NCBI GenBank assembly: GCA_018812355.1
Contig: JAHJDQ010000108.1
Location: 1 to 22,996, forward strand
Length of the DNA: 22,996 nt
Direction of reading: 5' to 3'
Source: Nanobdellota archaeon
GTDB lineage: Archaea > Nanobdellota > Nanobdellia > Woesearchaeales > GW2011-AR9
Numbering within the stretch: position 1 is the stretch's first letter; each line of letters begins with the position of its first letter. Position numbers and translations under genes: made by a program. The notes below the pieces were generated by a model. That model had not been told where the DNA came from. It was given only the letters and a program-made list of their open reading frames with translations, and ran no database searches. This document shows, piece after piece, positions 6,467 through 14,031 of this stretch.

Positions 6467-9400
6467 ATTTTCAAACTAGTAACTTTACTAACGCCTTCAT
6501 GCATCGATACACCAAATAAAGTATCCGCTTCGGAAATCAAAGCGTCATTATGTGAGATTAAGATATACTGAGCATTACCCGTATAATTCCTAATTAATTT
6601 AGCTAAAGTTTCAGAGTTATGTTTATCTAAAGCTGCGTCAATCTCGTCTAAGATGTAGAATGATGCCGGTTGATATTCCTGAATCGCAAAGATGAATGAT
6701 AATGCTGTTAACGTCTTCTCTCCCCCTGATAATGATTTGATGTCCATAAAGCGTTTACCAGTAATTTTAACTTTAATGCTAACTCCGTCTTCAAAGGGAT
6801 TCTGAGGATTGTTTAACTGTAAGTAGGCTTTCCCTTTCTTAAACAAACTGGAAAATATCTTTTGAAAATATTCGTTAGCAGAATTAAAGGTTTTCATGAA
6901 ATGGTCTTTCTTTTTAGTTTCAATTTCGTTCATTAAAGTGTGCACATCAATTTTTTCTTTCTCTAAACTATCTTTCTTGTCCATTAATTTGTTAAATTCG
7001 GTTTCTACTTGTTCATAAACTTCCAACGCTTTCATATTTACAGCAGACATTTGACCAAGCATAACTTCATATTTACTGATTTCTTTATGTAATTCTTCGA
7101 TCGTTTTATTTTTTAATAAAGGCGCGTCCTTATATTTCGCATACTCTTCATTTAGACCAGCAAGTCTTGCTTTCACCTCAGCATTCTTTAAAGAGACTAA
7201 ATTAATTTCTCGCTCACTTCCGCGAGATTTATCGCGAAATTGTTCAATTTGGTTTTCAGCTTTAGAAACTTCTTGGCTAAACTTTTCCCGTTGGTTGAAC
7301 AATTCTTTATACTTAGAATAGAAAGCTTTACTGTCTTCTTCTTTTTGTAATAATTCTTTATCTTTTTTTCTTACTGCTGAAGTGAGAGTATCAATTTCTG
7401 TTTTAAATTGTTTTTCTTCTTTCTGATGTTGTTTTAAAATAGCGAGAATCTTTTCTTTTTCAGGAAGGAATAATTGATCTACTTGCGATTGAGAATTTTT
7501 TAAGTTAGCTTCTAATTTTAACAACTCTTCTCGAGTTTGTTGTTTTGATTCTTCATAGGCACTTAACTGTGCTAATAAACGTGGATTTCTTAGTTCATTA
7601 ACCTGGGTTCTTAAGATTTGTTTCTTAGATTTTATCTCTGCTAATTCCCGATTAATATTAAAGACATTTTTCTTAATCTGTTCTAAGCAAGTATCAACTT
7701 GTTTCAAATTAGTTTGTAATTCTTTTTTTAAGCTCTGGGTTGCTTCTAAATCGCCAGTGTCTAGGTGCAGAGTTTTTTCTAACTTAATCATTTCTGCTTC
7801 TAGCTCTGCTTTATGATTTCTTAAAGTAGAAATTTCTTCTTCATTAGCTCCTCTTTTAGCAGCGACATTATGTAAAACGCCTTCTAATTGGCCAATTTCG
7901 TGTTCCAGTTTGTCTAATTTATCTAAGGAATCTTTTTCTTTAAAACCAATACTTCCTTTACTGAAAAAACCGCCACGCATTACTCCTGAAGATTCAACAG
8001 TATTACCGTCAAGAGTAGCCATTTTAATCCGGCCAACACCAACTTTTCTGGCCACATTAATATCTTCAACCACTAAACTATTTCCGAAAACATAACCAAA
8101 AGCTTTCTTATACTGTGGTTGATAACTAACCAAGTTAAGAGCAAAATCTTCGACACCATTTAATTTTAATAATTTCTGATCTTCACTCGAAATATCGCGG
8201 TATTTAATTTTGTTTAAGGGAATAAAAGCAGCCGAGCCAAGTTTGTTAGATTTTAAATAATTAATACAGTCAGCAGCAGTTTTATCACTATCAACAATAA
8301 TATTTTGCATCTTACCACCAGCAGCACGTTCTAAAGCTAAAGAAAATTTCTTTTTGACCTGGCCAAGTTCGGCTACTGTACCTTTAACACCAGTAAATTT
8401 CTTTTTATTCTTAATAATTGCTTGCACGGCTTGATTGCCAGAGAAGCCTTCTTGGATACTCCTTGTACGAGCATTAAGTTTAGCTTGTTCTTCTTGTGTC
8501 TCGCTAAGATTTTTACGAGCATTAGCTAATTGGGAAGCAAAACTGCTGTCTTGGTCTAAACATTGATTCAGTCTTAATGTAGCTGATTTAAAATTAGTTT
8601 TTAATTGTTGTAATTGTTTAATTTGTTCTTGATTTTCTTTTGAGACAGATTTAACTTTTTCCATCCGTTCATCTAAAGTTTGCAGTTGATATTCCAACTT
8701 ATCTTTTTCTCTTAACAGATTTTGTTGTTCTTGGCGGATTTTTTGGACTTCTTCTTGTTTCTGTTCAATCAATTTATCTTTTGATTCAATTTCTTGATCT
8801 AATTCCTGAGAAGTTTCAATCTTATGTTTCTTTTTGAACTGAGCAATTTGTTGTTCGAGTTCTTTTAATTGTGATTGGTTTCTTTTTATTTCTAATGAAC
8901 GTTGTTTATTTTCTTGTAATGATGAGGATGATTTATTTTCGATTTCTTTTAATTCTTGGGCAAACTGATCTTTTCTCTGGGCAATTTTGTTAATCTCATC
9001 TTTTAAGGTAGAGACTCTGGTTTTATTCTCCGCTAAAGATACTTTTAAGTCTTCAATTTCTCGATGGACTTTAAGTTGTTCTTTCTCGCCCTTCTGTTCA
9101 ATCTTTTTGTTAATCTGAGCAATGTTTTCCTTATCTTCTTCCAGTTTCTGTTTTAGTTGGACTATTTTACTTTCCGAAGAGTCAACTTTAACTTGTTGTT
9201 GGTTAATTTCAGCATCATATTTGGCTTTAACTTTTTCTTTTTCGGTTATTTGTAAATGTAGATAAGTTGCCTTATTAGAATTCATCGAATCCTTTAATTC
9301 TTTAAACTTTAAGGCTTGATCACGGTCTTTTTTCAGTTCTCTTAAATATACTTTCCGTTCTTTAAGAATAATTTCAGCATTATTTAATTGGTCTTCTACT

Positions 9401-9951
9401 TTATTTAATTCTAGGATAGCTTTATGTTTCTTTTCTTCATAAACCGCAACGTCGCTAATTTCTTCAACAACTTTTCTTCTTTCTACAGCGGGCATATCAA
9501 CAAATTTCATGATATCTCCCTGAAGGATAATATTGTAGCCTTCTGGATTGATTTTAGCTAAACCTAATAAATCAAGAATTTCTGTCCGAGTATGTTTCTT
9601 ACCGTTAATTTTGTAGATAGAAGAACCTGTTTTTTTGATGGTCCGGTTAATAATAACTTCTTTTCCCTCAACAGGGAAAACTTTACTAGCATTGTCAAAG
9701 GCAATCTCAACATAAGCTGAACTTGATGGTTGTTTTTTCTTTCCGCCGTTGAAAATTAAATTGGCCGCTTTTTCTGCACGCATCGATTTAGCGGAAAGTC
9801 TTCCGAGAACAAAACAAATTGCGTCGCCAATATTAGATTTTCCAGAACCATTAGGTCCGAGAATACAATTATAAGAATCGTCTAAGGGAACGTGCGTTTT
9901 ATGAGCGAAGCTCTTGAATCCATGAATTGTAATTCTGTTTATTTTAGTCAT
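6463..9951 (-). CDS. smc: Chromosome segregation ATPase SMC
   Basis: 1162 residues, standard SMC length. The N-terminal ATPase half carries Walker A GPNGSGKS (32-39). Two long coiled coils flank a hinge (about 500-650, containing FTGVKGTVAELGQV and the G-rich GVGRIKMATLDGNTVESSGVMRGG). The C-terminal half has the ABC signature LSGGEKT (from 1074), Walker B FYILDE (1098-1103) and the switch His (LISHND). It forms the ring ATPase that organises and segregates the chromosome. ScpA/ScpB partner genes are not in this window; the downstream coupled gene is an HD protein instead. A TATA-like TTTATAAA lies near 9979-9987. All motifs are intact. Confidence 0.96.
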   Translation of the reverse strand: MTKINRITIHGFKSFAHKTHVPLDDSYNCILGPNGSGKSNIGDAICFVLGRLSAKSMRAEKAANLIFNGGKKKQPSSSAYVEIAFDNASKVFPVEGKEVIINRTIKKTGSSIYKINGKKHTRTEILDLLGLAKINPEGYNIILQGDIMKFVDMPAVERRKVVEEISDVAVYEEKKHKAILELNKVEDQLNNAEIILKERKVYLRELKKDRDQALKFKELKDSMNSNKATYLHLQITEKEKVKAKYDAEINQQQVKVDSSESKIVQLKQKLEEDKENIAQINKKIEQKGEKEQLKVHREIEDLKVSLAENKTRVSTLKDEINKIAQRKDQFAQELKEIENKSSSSLQENKQRSLEIKRNQSQLKELEQQIAQFKKKHKIETSQELDQEIESKDKLIEQKQEEVQKIRQEQQNLLREKDKLEYQLQTLDERMEKVKSVSKENQEQIKQLQQLKTNFKSATLRLNQCLDQDSSFASQLANARKNLSETQEEQAKLNARTRSIQEGFSGNQAVQAIIKNKKKFTGVKGTVAELGQVKKKFSLALERAAGGKMQNIIVDSDKTAADCINYLKSNKLGSAAFIPLNKIKYRDISSEDQKLLKLNGVEDFALNLVSYQPQYKKAFGYVFGNSLVVEDINVARKVGVGRIKMATLDGNTVESSGVMRGGFFSKGSIGFKEKDSLDKLDKLEHEIGQLEGVLHNVAAKRGANEEEISTLRNHKAELEAEMIKLEKTLHLDTGDLEATQSLKKELQTNLKQVDTCLEQIKKNVFNINRELAEIKSKKQILRTQVNELRNPRLLAQLSAYEESKQQTREELLKLEANLKNSQSQVDQLFLPEKEKILAILKQHQKEEKQFKTEIDTLTSAVRKKDKELLQKEEDSKAFYSKYKELFNQREKFSQEVSKAENQIEQFRDKSRGSEREINLVSLKNAEVKARLAGLNEEYAKYKDAPLLKNKTIEELHKEISKYEVMLGQMSAVNMKALEVYEQVETEFNKLMDKKDSLEKEKIDVHTLMNEIETKKKDHFMKTFNSANEYFQKIFSSLFKKGKAYLQLNNPQNPFEDGVSIKVKITGKRFMDIKSLSGGEKTLTALSFIFAIQEYQPASFYILDEIDAALDKHNSETLAKLIRNYTGNAQYILISHNDALISEADTLFGVSMHEGVSKVTSLKI

Positions 9952-9997
9952 ATTCTTCTTAGAAATGTTTTATTTTAGGTTTATAAAAGTTACTATT

Positions 9998-10426
9998 TTA
10001 ATACTGACATAATTGGTGAGGGCTAACCAGTCTTAAAGGGTTATTATTCCTTTCTTGATTTGCACCTTTTTTGGCCCCTTCTAAAATCGCTTTCATTTCA
10101 AGAAAAGAATTTTCATTTAACTGGCTATCATAATTCATCAAAAAATCAACAATAGTGCTAATTCGGCCTTGATAATGCTCTAAGGGTTCACCTTTACCAA
10201 GAGCATCTCCGATTAAAAAAAGATCTTCCTGCATCAGATTTATTGCTTCACGAGAACCGTTAAGCAGATATTGAGAAATCTTTGCACATAAGCCCTGCCC
10301 GTGTTCAATATGGCCAAGTGCTAGACTTCTCTCCAGTTCTGGATCTTGTTCAACAACAACAAGGCCAAAGGCAGCAGCAGATATTTCTGTGCGTAATAAT
10401 TCAACTTCAGTTTGTGCTCCATACAT
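9998..10426 (-). CDS. Hypothetical protein
   Basis: 142 residues, not recognised. Predicted to be soluble and largely helical, rich in Glu and Leu, without a signal peptide, membrane segment or clear catalytic motif. The segment KISQYLLNGSREAINLMQEDLFLIGDALGKGEPLEHYQGRISTIVDFL looks like a helical bundle. It lies between smc (47 bp downstream) and a second unknown gene (41 bp upstream) on the same strand. The reading frame is supported by length and good local codon structure rather than homology. Confidence 0.6.
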   Translation of the reverse strand: MYGAQTEVELLRTEISAAAFGLVVVEQDPELERSLALGHIEHGQGLCAKISQYLLNGSREAINLMQEDLFLIGDALGKGEPLEHYQGRISTIVDFLMNYDSQLNENSFLEMKAILEGAKKGANQERNNNPLRLVSPHQLCQY

Positions 10427-10467
10427 TTCAACTTTAGAAAAAGTAATTTTATATTTAAATTATTCGG

Positions 10468-10887
10468 TTACCGTTTGACTATTTCTTCAATATTTGATTC
10501 AAATTTGATTTCTGGAAGGGGGCATTGTAAACGAGGGATAGTAGCAGATTCTAATAATTTCACAAGATGATCTAAATAATTTTTTATTTCGGAATAATAT
10601 TGATTATCCTTTGGTGAGTATTTTGCTTTACGTAATAAATTTTCATAATAAATTAGTTGAGGAAAATAACGCTCACCACCATTCATGTCTAATAAGCGGT
10701 TTCCTAGAGAATCTTTAGGAGCATCATAACCGAGATCATGACGGATTCTTTGATCAAGATCATGACAAAAATCAATGATGAATTTAATATCCTTATCCTC
10801 AGGATGCACCTTCTTATTAGGATACTTATCTTCATGGAGTAATCCTTGTGCTTTTACTGCCTGATTTAAATAGTCTCTGGCCTCCAT
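10468..10887 (-). CDS. Hypothetical protein
   Basis: 139 residues, not recognised. Soluble, probably helical and mildly charged; it contains HPEDKDIKFIIDFCHDLDQRIRHDLGYDAPKD. No signal peptide or membrane span. Its ATG lies one base after the stop of the endonuclease V-like gene, so the two are almost certainly co-transcribed. The His/Asp-rich FCHDLDQRIRHDLG stretch could bind metal, but no family pattern supports this. Confidence 0.6.
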   Translation of the reverse strand: MEARDYLNQAVKAQGLLHEDKYPNKKVHPEDKDIKFIIDFCHDLDQRIRHDLGYDAPKDSLGNRLLDMNGGERYFPQLIYYENLLRKAKYSPKDNQYYSEIKNYLDHLVKLLESATIPRLQCPLPEIKFESNIEEIVKR

Positions 10888-10888
10888 T

Positions 10889-11509
10889 CTACATTTCCAC
10901 CTTTGCTTCTTTCTTAGCTATCTTCTTGGCTAAATGCAGTGGTTCAGGAAGTTTATGTGGAAATTTAATCGTTTCCTTAACAAAATTTAAAGTAGAACCT
11001 AAAGTAATCAAATGTCCAGGAGAAACGTAAAGTGAATTAGCATATTCTCTTGTTTTGACTTCAAAACCGACAATTTCGTTACGTAAATGAATCTTGCCTT
11101 GTTCAACTTTTCCTACTAAAAGTTTATTACCAATGCCGATTGTAGGAACATTCAAAGCTAATCCTAAATGAGATGCGAGGCCAATTTTACGGGGATGAGC
11201 AACTCCATGCCCAGAAACAATTAAGATGTCCGGCTCTTGTTCTAATTTATTATAAGCCTCGATAATTGCAGGCATTTCTCGATAGGCCATAAAACCCGGT
11301 TTATAGGGTAGGGGATTTGTAAGTATAAAAGTTTGTTTTTCTAATAATTTTAATGAAGGATATTCGCAGACAACAACACAGGCATATAATTTATTTTCAA
11401 AGGGAAAACAAGCCGCTCCGCCAATCGTTTTAATTTTGGAAATAGCGTCATTTAGTAGAATCTTCGGTGCTAGCTTCAGTTGTTCTCTTTTTAGTTCAAA
11501 TGGATCCAT
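10889..11509 (-). CDS. Endonuclease V homologue with lost catalytic residues
   Basis: 206 residues, full length for endonuclease V (Nfi), which normally cuts near deoxyinosine or inosine. The fold is clear: PYKPGFMAYREMP, SGHGVAHPRKIGLASHLGL, VPTIGIGNKLL and LYVSPGHLITL align with the T. maritima enzyme. However, the first catalytic Asp (D43, in GVD) is replaced by Ala (GGAACF, about 32-33), the second (D110, in FDGQG) by Ser99, and the Lys of the VAK motif (K139) by Asn128. The conserved Glu (E78) and His (H105) remain. It is probably not a standard nuclease and may bind nucleic acid without cutting. A TATA-like TTTATAAA lies near 11553-11563 on the minus strand. Confidence 0.85.
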   Translation of the reverse strand: MDPFELKREQLKLAPKILLNDAISKIKTIGGAACFPFENKLYACVVVCEYPSLKLLEKQTFILTNPLPYKPGFMAYREMPAIIEAYNKLEQEPDILIVSGHGVAHPRKIGLASHLGLALNVPTIGIGNKLLVGKVEQGKIHLRNEIVGFEVKTREYANSLYVSPGHLITLGSTLNFVKETIKFPHKLPEPLHLAKKIAKKEAKVEM

Positions 11510-11531
11510 GGTTAAAGCCTCTTTTAGCTAC

Positions 11532-11549
11532 TCTAATCTCTAGGTTAGA
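11532..11549. promoter_or_regulatory. Near-palindrome in the endonuclease V-like promoter
   Basis: TCTAATCTCTAGGTTAGA matches its own reverse complement at 14 of 18 positions. It lies between the TATA-like element (near 11555) and the ATG at 11509, close to the expected transcription start. A weak candidate operator. Confidence 0.25.
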
Positions 11550-11618
11550 ACAGTGTTTATAAAGGTTTCTCCAGATAATTACTTTATAGTGGTTACTTGA
11601 TTAAAATGTTAGTTAATT

Positions 11619-11978
11619 TTACTGTCGTTCTTCAACATAAGTTGTCATTGACTTAGCTTTAAAAAAAGTCTGACAGAATTTAGCAGCAGTTTGCGGATTA
11701 AAAGTTTTACAGCTAAAGATATCAATAAACGCACGATTATCAATTTCGTCAAAATGAGCAACAATGGTTGAAGTTTCAATAAATTGCATTAGGGAATAAC
11801 CTCTTAAATTTCCGTGACCAAAGCGTTGAATTTGGGTTGGACCATGACGTTTCATCTTAATCAAAGTACATAATTCCCGGATAAATTTGCGCATCGCTGG
11901 AGGACTTTTAATTAGTTTAGGATCGCAATCATGTAAATCTAAACTGGCTGAGCGGCCCCACCAAGGATCTTTTTTCAT
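11619..11978 (-). CDS. speD: SpeD-family (S-adenosylmethionine decarboxylase-like) pyruvoyl enzyme
   Basis: 119 residues, the size of class 1b AdoMet decarboxylases. The core FIETSTIVAHFDEIDNRAFIDIFSC aligns with the ESHIAVH...DVFTC core of T. maritima SpeD. S70, H75 and C90 keep exactly the spacing of the processing Ser63, His68 and Cys83 (5 and 15 residues). The residue before the processing Ser is Thr69 instead of the usual Glu. The canonical reaction is decarboxylation of S-adenosylmethionine for spermidine synthesis after self-cleavage to a pyruvoyl group. Relatives with this ETS core are, as I recall, common in DPANN and CPR genomes, and some SpeD-like proteins act on other amino acids, so the substrate is uncertain. 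No spermidine synthase is nearby. Confidence 0.75.
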   Translation of the reverse strand: MKKDPWWGRSASLDLHDCDPKLIKSPPAMRKFIRELCTLIKMKRHGPTQIQRFGHGNLRGYSLMQFIETSTIVAHFDEIDNRAFIDIFSCKTFNPQTAAKFCQTFFKAKSMTTYVEERQ

Positions 11979-12106
11979 GATTGAGTTAAATTGTTGTTGT
12001 TTATAAATTTTTGTTGAGATACTATTGATTAAATTAACTTTACTTTAACAGAAAATTATATAAGTAATAATATTAACATTAACAAAAATAAAAAGGAGGA
12101 TGAAAG

Positions 12107-12541
12107 TTGAGAGAGCAAGATCGACATTTTTTATTGTCAATATTGATGGCCATTGGCATCATTCTAGTATGGAAAGGTTTATGGGAAGGATTATATGAAG
12201 TTCCTTATTTAGGTAATCCTTGGGTAGCTTTATTTATTGGCTTTGCTTTGTTAACTTTTTCTGGGTTAATTTTTAAAGAATTTGATCCTTTAGGAAATGT
12301 AGAAAAATCAATCACAAAAAATCTTAATTTTGTTAAAAATCATCCTAAAAAACATCTTTTTGAAATTCATTATAAAGATAAATCCAGTAAAAAAAATGTT
12401 ATAATTAAAGGACATCAAATTAAAGGTTTTGAAAAAAATACTTTAGTGTTGAAAGATGCCAAAAAAAAGGAAGAATTTTTTATACCTTTTCATCGCATTG
12501 ATGTGATTAAGCATCAAGGAAAAGTTCATTGGAGATTATAA
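12107..12541 (+). CDS. Membrane-anchored MJ1316 (DUF504) domain protein, copy 1
   Basis: 144 residues starting at TTG, chosen because GGAGG (12095-12099) lies 7 bp upstream and no in-frame ATG precedes the first membrane segment. Two hydrophobic segments (about 9-27 and 38-56) form a hairpin anchor. Residues 75-144 match the MJ1316/DUF504 pattern: Y-x-D-K, I-x-G-x-x-I, then IPFHRIDVIKHQGKVHWRL, with the family's IPxHRIxxI...G-x-x-W-x-R ending. That domain has been proposed to recognise cyclic or modified RNA ends. It is adjacent (1 bp) to a paralogue. RNA binding is inferred from the family; the anchor is seen in the sequence. Confidence 0.75.
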   Translation: MREQDRHFLLSILMAIGIILVWKGLWEGLYEVPYLGNPWVALFIGFALLTFSGLIFKEFDPLGNVEKSITKNLNFVKNHPKKHLFEIHYKDKSSKKNVIIKGHQIKGFEKNTLVLKDAKKKEEFFIPFHRIDVIKHQGKVHWRL

Positions 12542-12542
12542 T

Positions 12543-12980
12543 ATGTTTAATTTTAGTCAAATTAAAAAGTACTTTTGGTCAATGTTAGGTATTTTTGGAG
12601 TAGTTTTATTCTGGGCTGGGATTTGGGATGGAATTGGTAATTTGCCTTATTTAACTAATCCTTTAATTAGTTTAGCTGCTGGCTTAGTAATATTAATATG
12701 TTCAGCCTTAGTTTTTAAGGAAGCAGAAATGTTTGGTGGAAAAACTAATAAGAATCTTGTTTTAATGTATAAAGCAAAGGCACATCCTGACAAGAAAAAT
12801 TTAACAATTAATTATTTTGACAAGATTAAGAATAAAACCGTGAGTGTAAGTGCAAGTTTGATTAAGAAAATTGAAAAAGATGCTTTTTTAGTCTTAAATA
12901 AAAATAAAAAAGAATTTTTTATTCCCATTCACCGGATTAAAGACGTGCTTTTTAGAGGAAAACCATGGAAACCAAAATGA
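12543..12980 (+). CDS. Membrane-anchored MJ1316 (DUF504) domain protein, copy 2
   Basis: 145 residues, clearly a paralogue of the preceding gene: W-x-G-x-W-x-G...PYL-x-NP and L-F-K-E-x-(D/E) occur in both membrane hairpins, and both end in FFIP(F/I)HRI. Two membrane segments (about 13-32 and 38-58) precede the soluble domain. The C-terminus differs: the W-x-R end of copy 1 is replaced by KPWKPK, so one conserved position may be lost. The gene follows copy 1 after 1 bp and overlaps the next gene (ATGA at 12977), so all three form one operon. The two copies may form a hetero-oligomer (inference). Confidence 0.72.
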   Translation: MFNFSQIKKYFWSMLGIFGVVLFWAGIWDGIGNLPYLTNPLISLAAGLVILICSALVFKEAEMFGGKTNKNLVLMYKAKAHPDKKNLTINYFDKIKNKTVSVSASLIKKIEKDAFLVLNKNKKEFFIPIHRIKDVLFRGKPWKPK

Positions 12981-13432
12981 AAAATAAAAAAGGAATAACT
13001 CCAATTATGATTACTTTATTATTAGTATCTTTAGCAGTTGCTGTAGGAGTGGTTGTGATGAGTTTAGGACGGGCTCAGGTTGAGGAGGAAGCACAATGTC
13101 CAATTGATATTAATATGAAATTTTCTAATATTGGTGGAGAAGAGCAATTTTGTTATGGAGACAATCAAGTCTCGTTTACTTTAGAGAATGGGATTAATAT
13201 TAAAGTAGAAGGATTGATTGTTAATATTATTGGTACAGAGAAAGCAGAAACGTTTGAATTAAATGAGGCTAAGTTAGGTAAAGCGGGTAGTTATGTTGGC
13301 AAGGTCCGTTTTGATTCAGCTGTTGGTGGTGAGATTCGGCAAGTCAAGATTACTCCTAAAGTTGTTTTGTATGATGTAGAACAAATTTGTACTGAGAAAT
13401 CAATAATTGTGGAAAGTATTAGGGGTTGTTAG
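12977..13432 (+). CDS. Type IV pilin-like protein with class III signal peptide
   Basis: 151 residues from the ATG at 12977, which overlaps the upstream stop as ATGA. A longer start at 12965 (METKM...) is possible. MKNKKG followed by ITPIMITLLLVSLAVAVGVVVMS is an archaeal prepilin signal: a basic n-region, a KKG cleavage site for the PibD/EppA peptidase, and a hydrophobic assembly helix. The remaining ~125 residues look beta-rich, with four Cys (CPIDIN, QFCYG, QICTE and the terminal GC). It could be a pilin subunit or a membrane-tethered exported protein; no other pilus genes are present here. Co-transcribed with the two MJ1316-type genes. Confidence 0.72.
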   Translation: MKNKKGITPIMITLLLVSLAVAVGVVVMSLGRAQVEEEAQCPIDINMKFSNIGGEEQFCYGDNQVSFTLENGINIKVEGLIVNIIGTEKAETFELNEAKLGKAGSYVGKVRFDSAVGGEIRQVKITPKVVLYDVEQICTEKSIIVESIRGC

Positions 13433-13704
13433 TATTTAGTGTTAAATTTAGCGAATTCTTTTTTGTATTTATTCCATTCTGTTTTTACTTTAGTTACTCC
13501 TGCTCCTAAAGGGCCGCATTTAGAGAATTCTAATAAAGAAAGTAGTTTTCTTTCATTACCCTCGGCAATAACTTCTACTGAACCGTCGAAATTGTTCTTA
13601 ACGTAACCTTTTAATCCTAAAAGGTTAGCTTTTTCCATGATATATGCCCGGAAGCAGACGCCTTGTACTTTTCCGGAGATAGTTAGGTGGAGTTGTTTGT
13701 TCAT
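13429..13704 (-). CDS. acyP: Acylphosphatase
   Basis: 91 residues, the normal family length. It hydrolyses carboxyl-phosphate bonds of acyl phosphates. The diagnostic motifs are present: GKVQGVCFRAYIMEKANLLGLKGYVKNNFDGSVEVIAEG, with R19 binding phosphate and N37 orienting the water. The usual second conserved C-terminal region is degenerate. The gene is convergent with the pilin-like gene and the last few bases overlap. A soluble cytoplasmic housekeeping enzyme; the identification is firm. Confidence 0.92.
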   Translation of the reverse strand: MNKQLHLTISGKVQGVCFRAYIMEKANLLGLKGYVKNNFDGSVEVIAEGNERKLLSLLEFSKCGPLGAGVTKVKTEWNKYKKEFAKFNTKY

Positions 13705-13912
13705 GGAAGTGTTATTATTCTGATGTTTTTAATGTTTTTTGAAAAAAATATAAATTGATCATGTTAAGCTAATCTTTGCCCAATGCTTTGGTTGACCACC
13801 GTGCTCAATTATTAGTTTAGTTTATTTACATTTCATAAAACTCAACCTTAATCACAAAACTATTAAAAAACAAGAAGAAAATACATCATTAAGGACCCGT
13901 AGCCTAGTCTGG

Positions 13913-13927
13913 ATTAAATAAGGACAA
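13913..13927 (+). other. tRNA-Arg intron 1, D-loop, 15 nt
   Basis: Hand folding gives a bulge-helix-bulge. The outer helix is CCTA (13903-13906) with TAGG (13929-13932). The 4-bp central helix is GTCT (13907-13910) with GGAC (13922-13925), one G-U pair. The bulges are GGA (13911-13913) and AAA (13926-13928), with a 2-bp inner helix and a 4-nt loop. Cutting after the second base of each bulge yields a canonical D arm. Because A-tracts flank the sites, the exact ends could shift by one base. Confidence 0.7.
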
Positions 13928-13946
13928 ATAGGGCATCTGCCTCCTA

Positions 13947-14009
13947 CCCCAATGACGAACTCCTGAGTAATCCCGTTATGGGATGATCGAAGTTGGCTGA
14001 GGGTGCGAA
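13947..14009 (+). other. tRNA-Arg intron 2, anticodon loop 37/38, 63 nt
   Basis: Boundaries are set by the need for a 7-base anticodon loop (CTCCTA plus A) between TCTGC and GCAGA, at the canonical position 37/38. The interior has a hairpin ATCCC-GTTAT-GGGAT (13970-13984) and CCAA/TTGG pairing. I could not draw a strict bulge-helix-bulge with a 4-bp central helix, so the motif may be relaxed, or processing may depend on prior removal of the other introns. Confidence 0.7.
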
Positions 14010-14031
14010 AGCAGAAGACCGTGAGTTCAAA

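Noticed and set aside
13777..13825. Possible small RNA in the GC-richer patch upstream of tRNA-Arg
   Set aside because: Only short 4-5 bp stems are visible and no recognisable boxes; there is not enough to support an RNA gene.
13952..14000. C/D-box sRNA inside the anticodon intron (ATGACGA, CTGA, ATGATCG, CTGA in order), as in euryarchaeal tRNA-Trp
   Set aside because: The boxes are imperfect, and the spaces between C and D' (4 nt) and between C' and D (6 nt) are too short for guide sequences. The tRNA body and discriminator G fit Arg, not Trp.
13941..14010. Reading the anticodon as CCA (tRNA-Trp) by moving the intron to position 35/36
   Set aside because: This position gives no sensible bulge-helix-bulge pairing, and archaeal tRNA-Trp normally has A73; the CTCCTAA loop matches tRNA-Arg(CCU).
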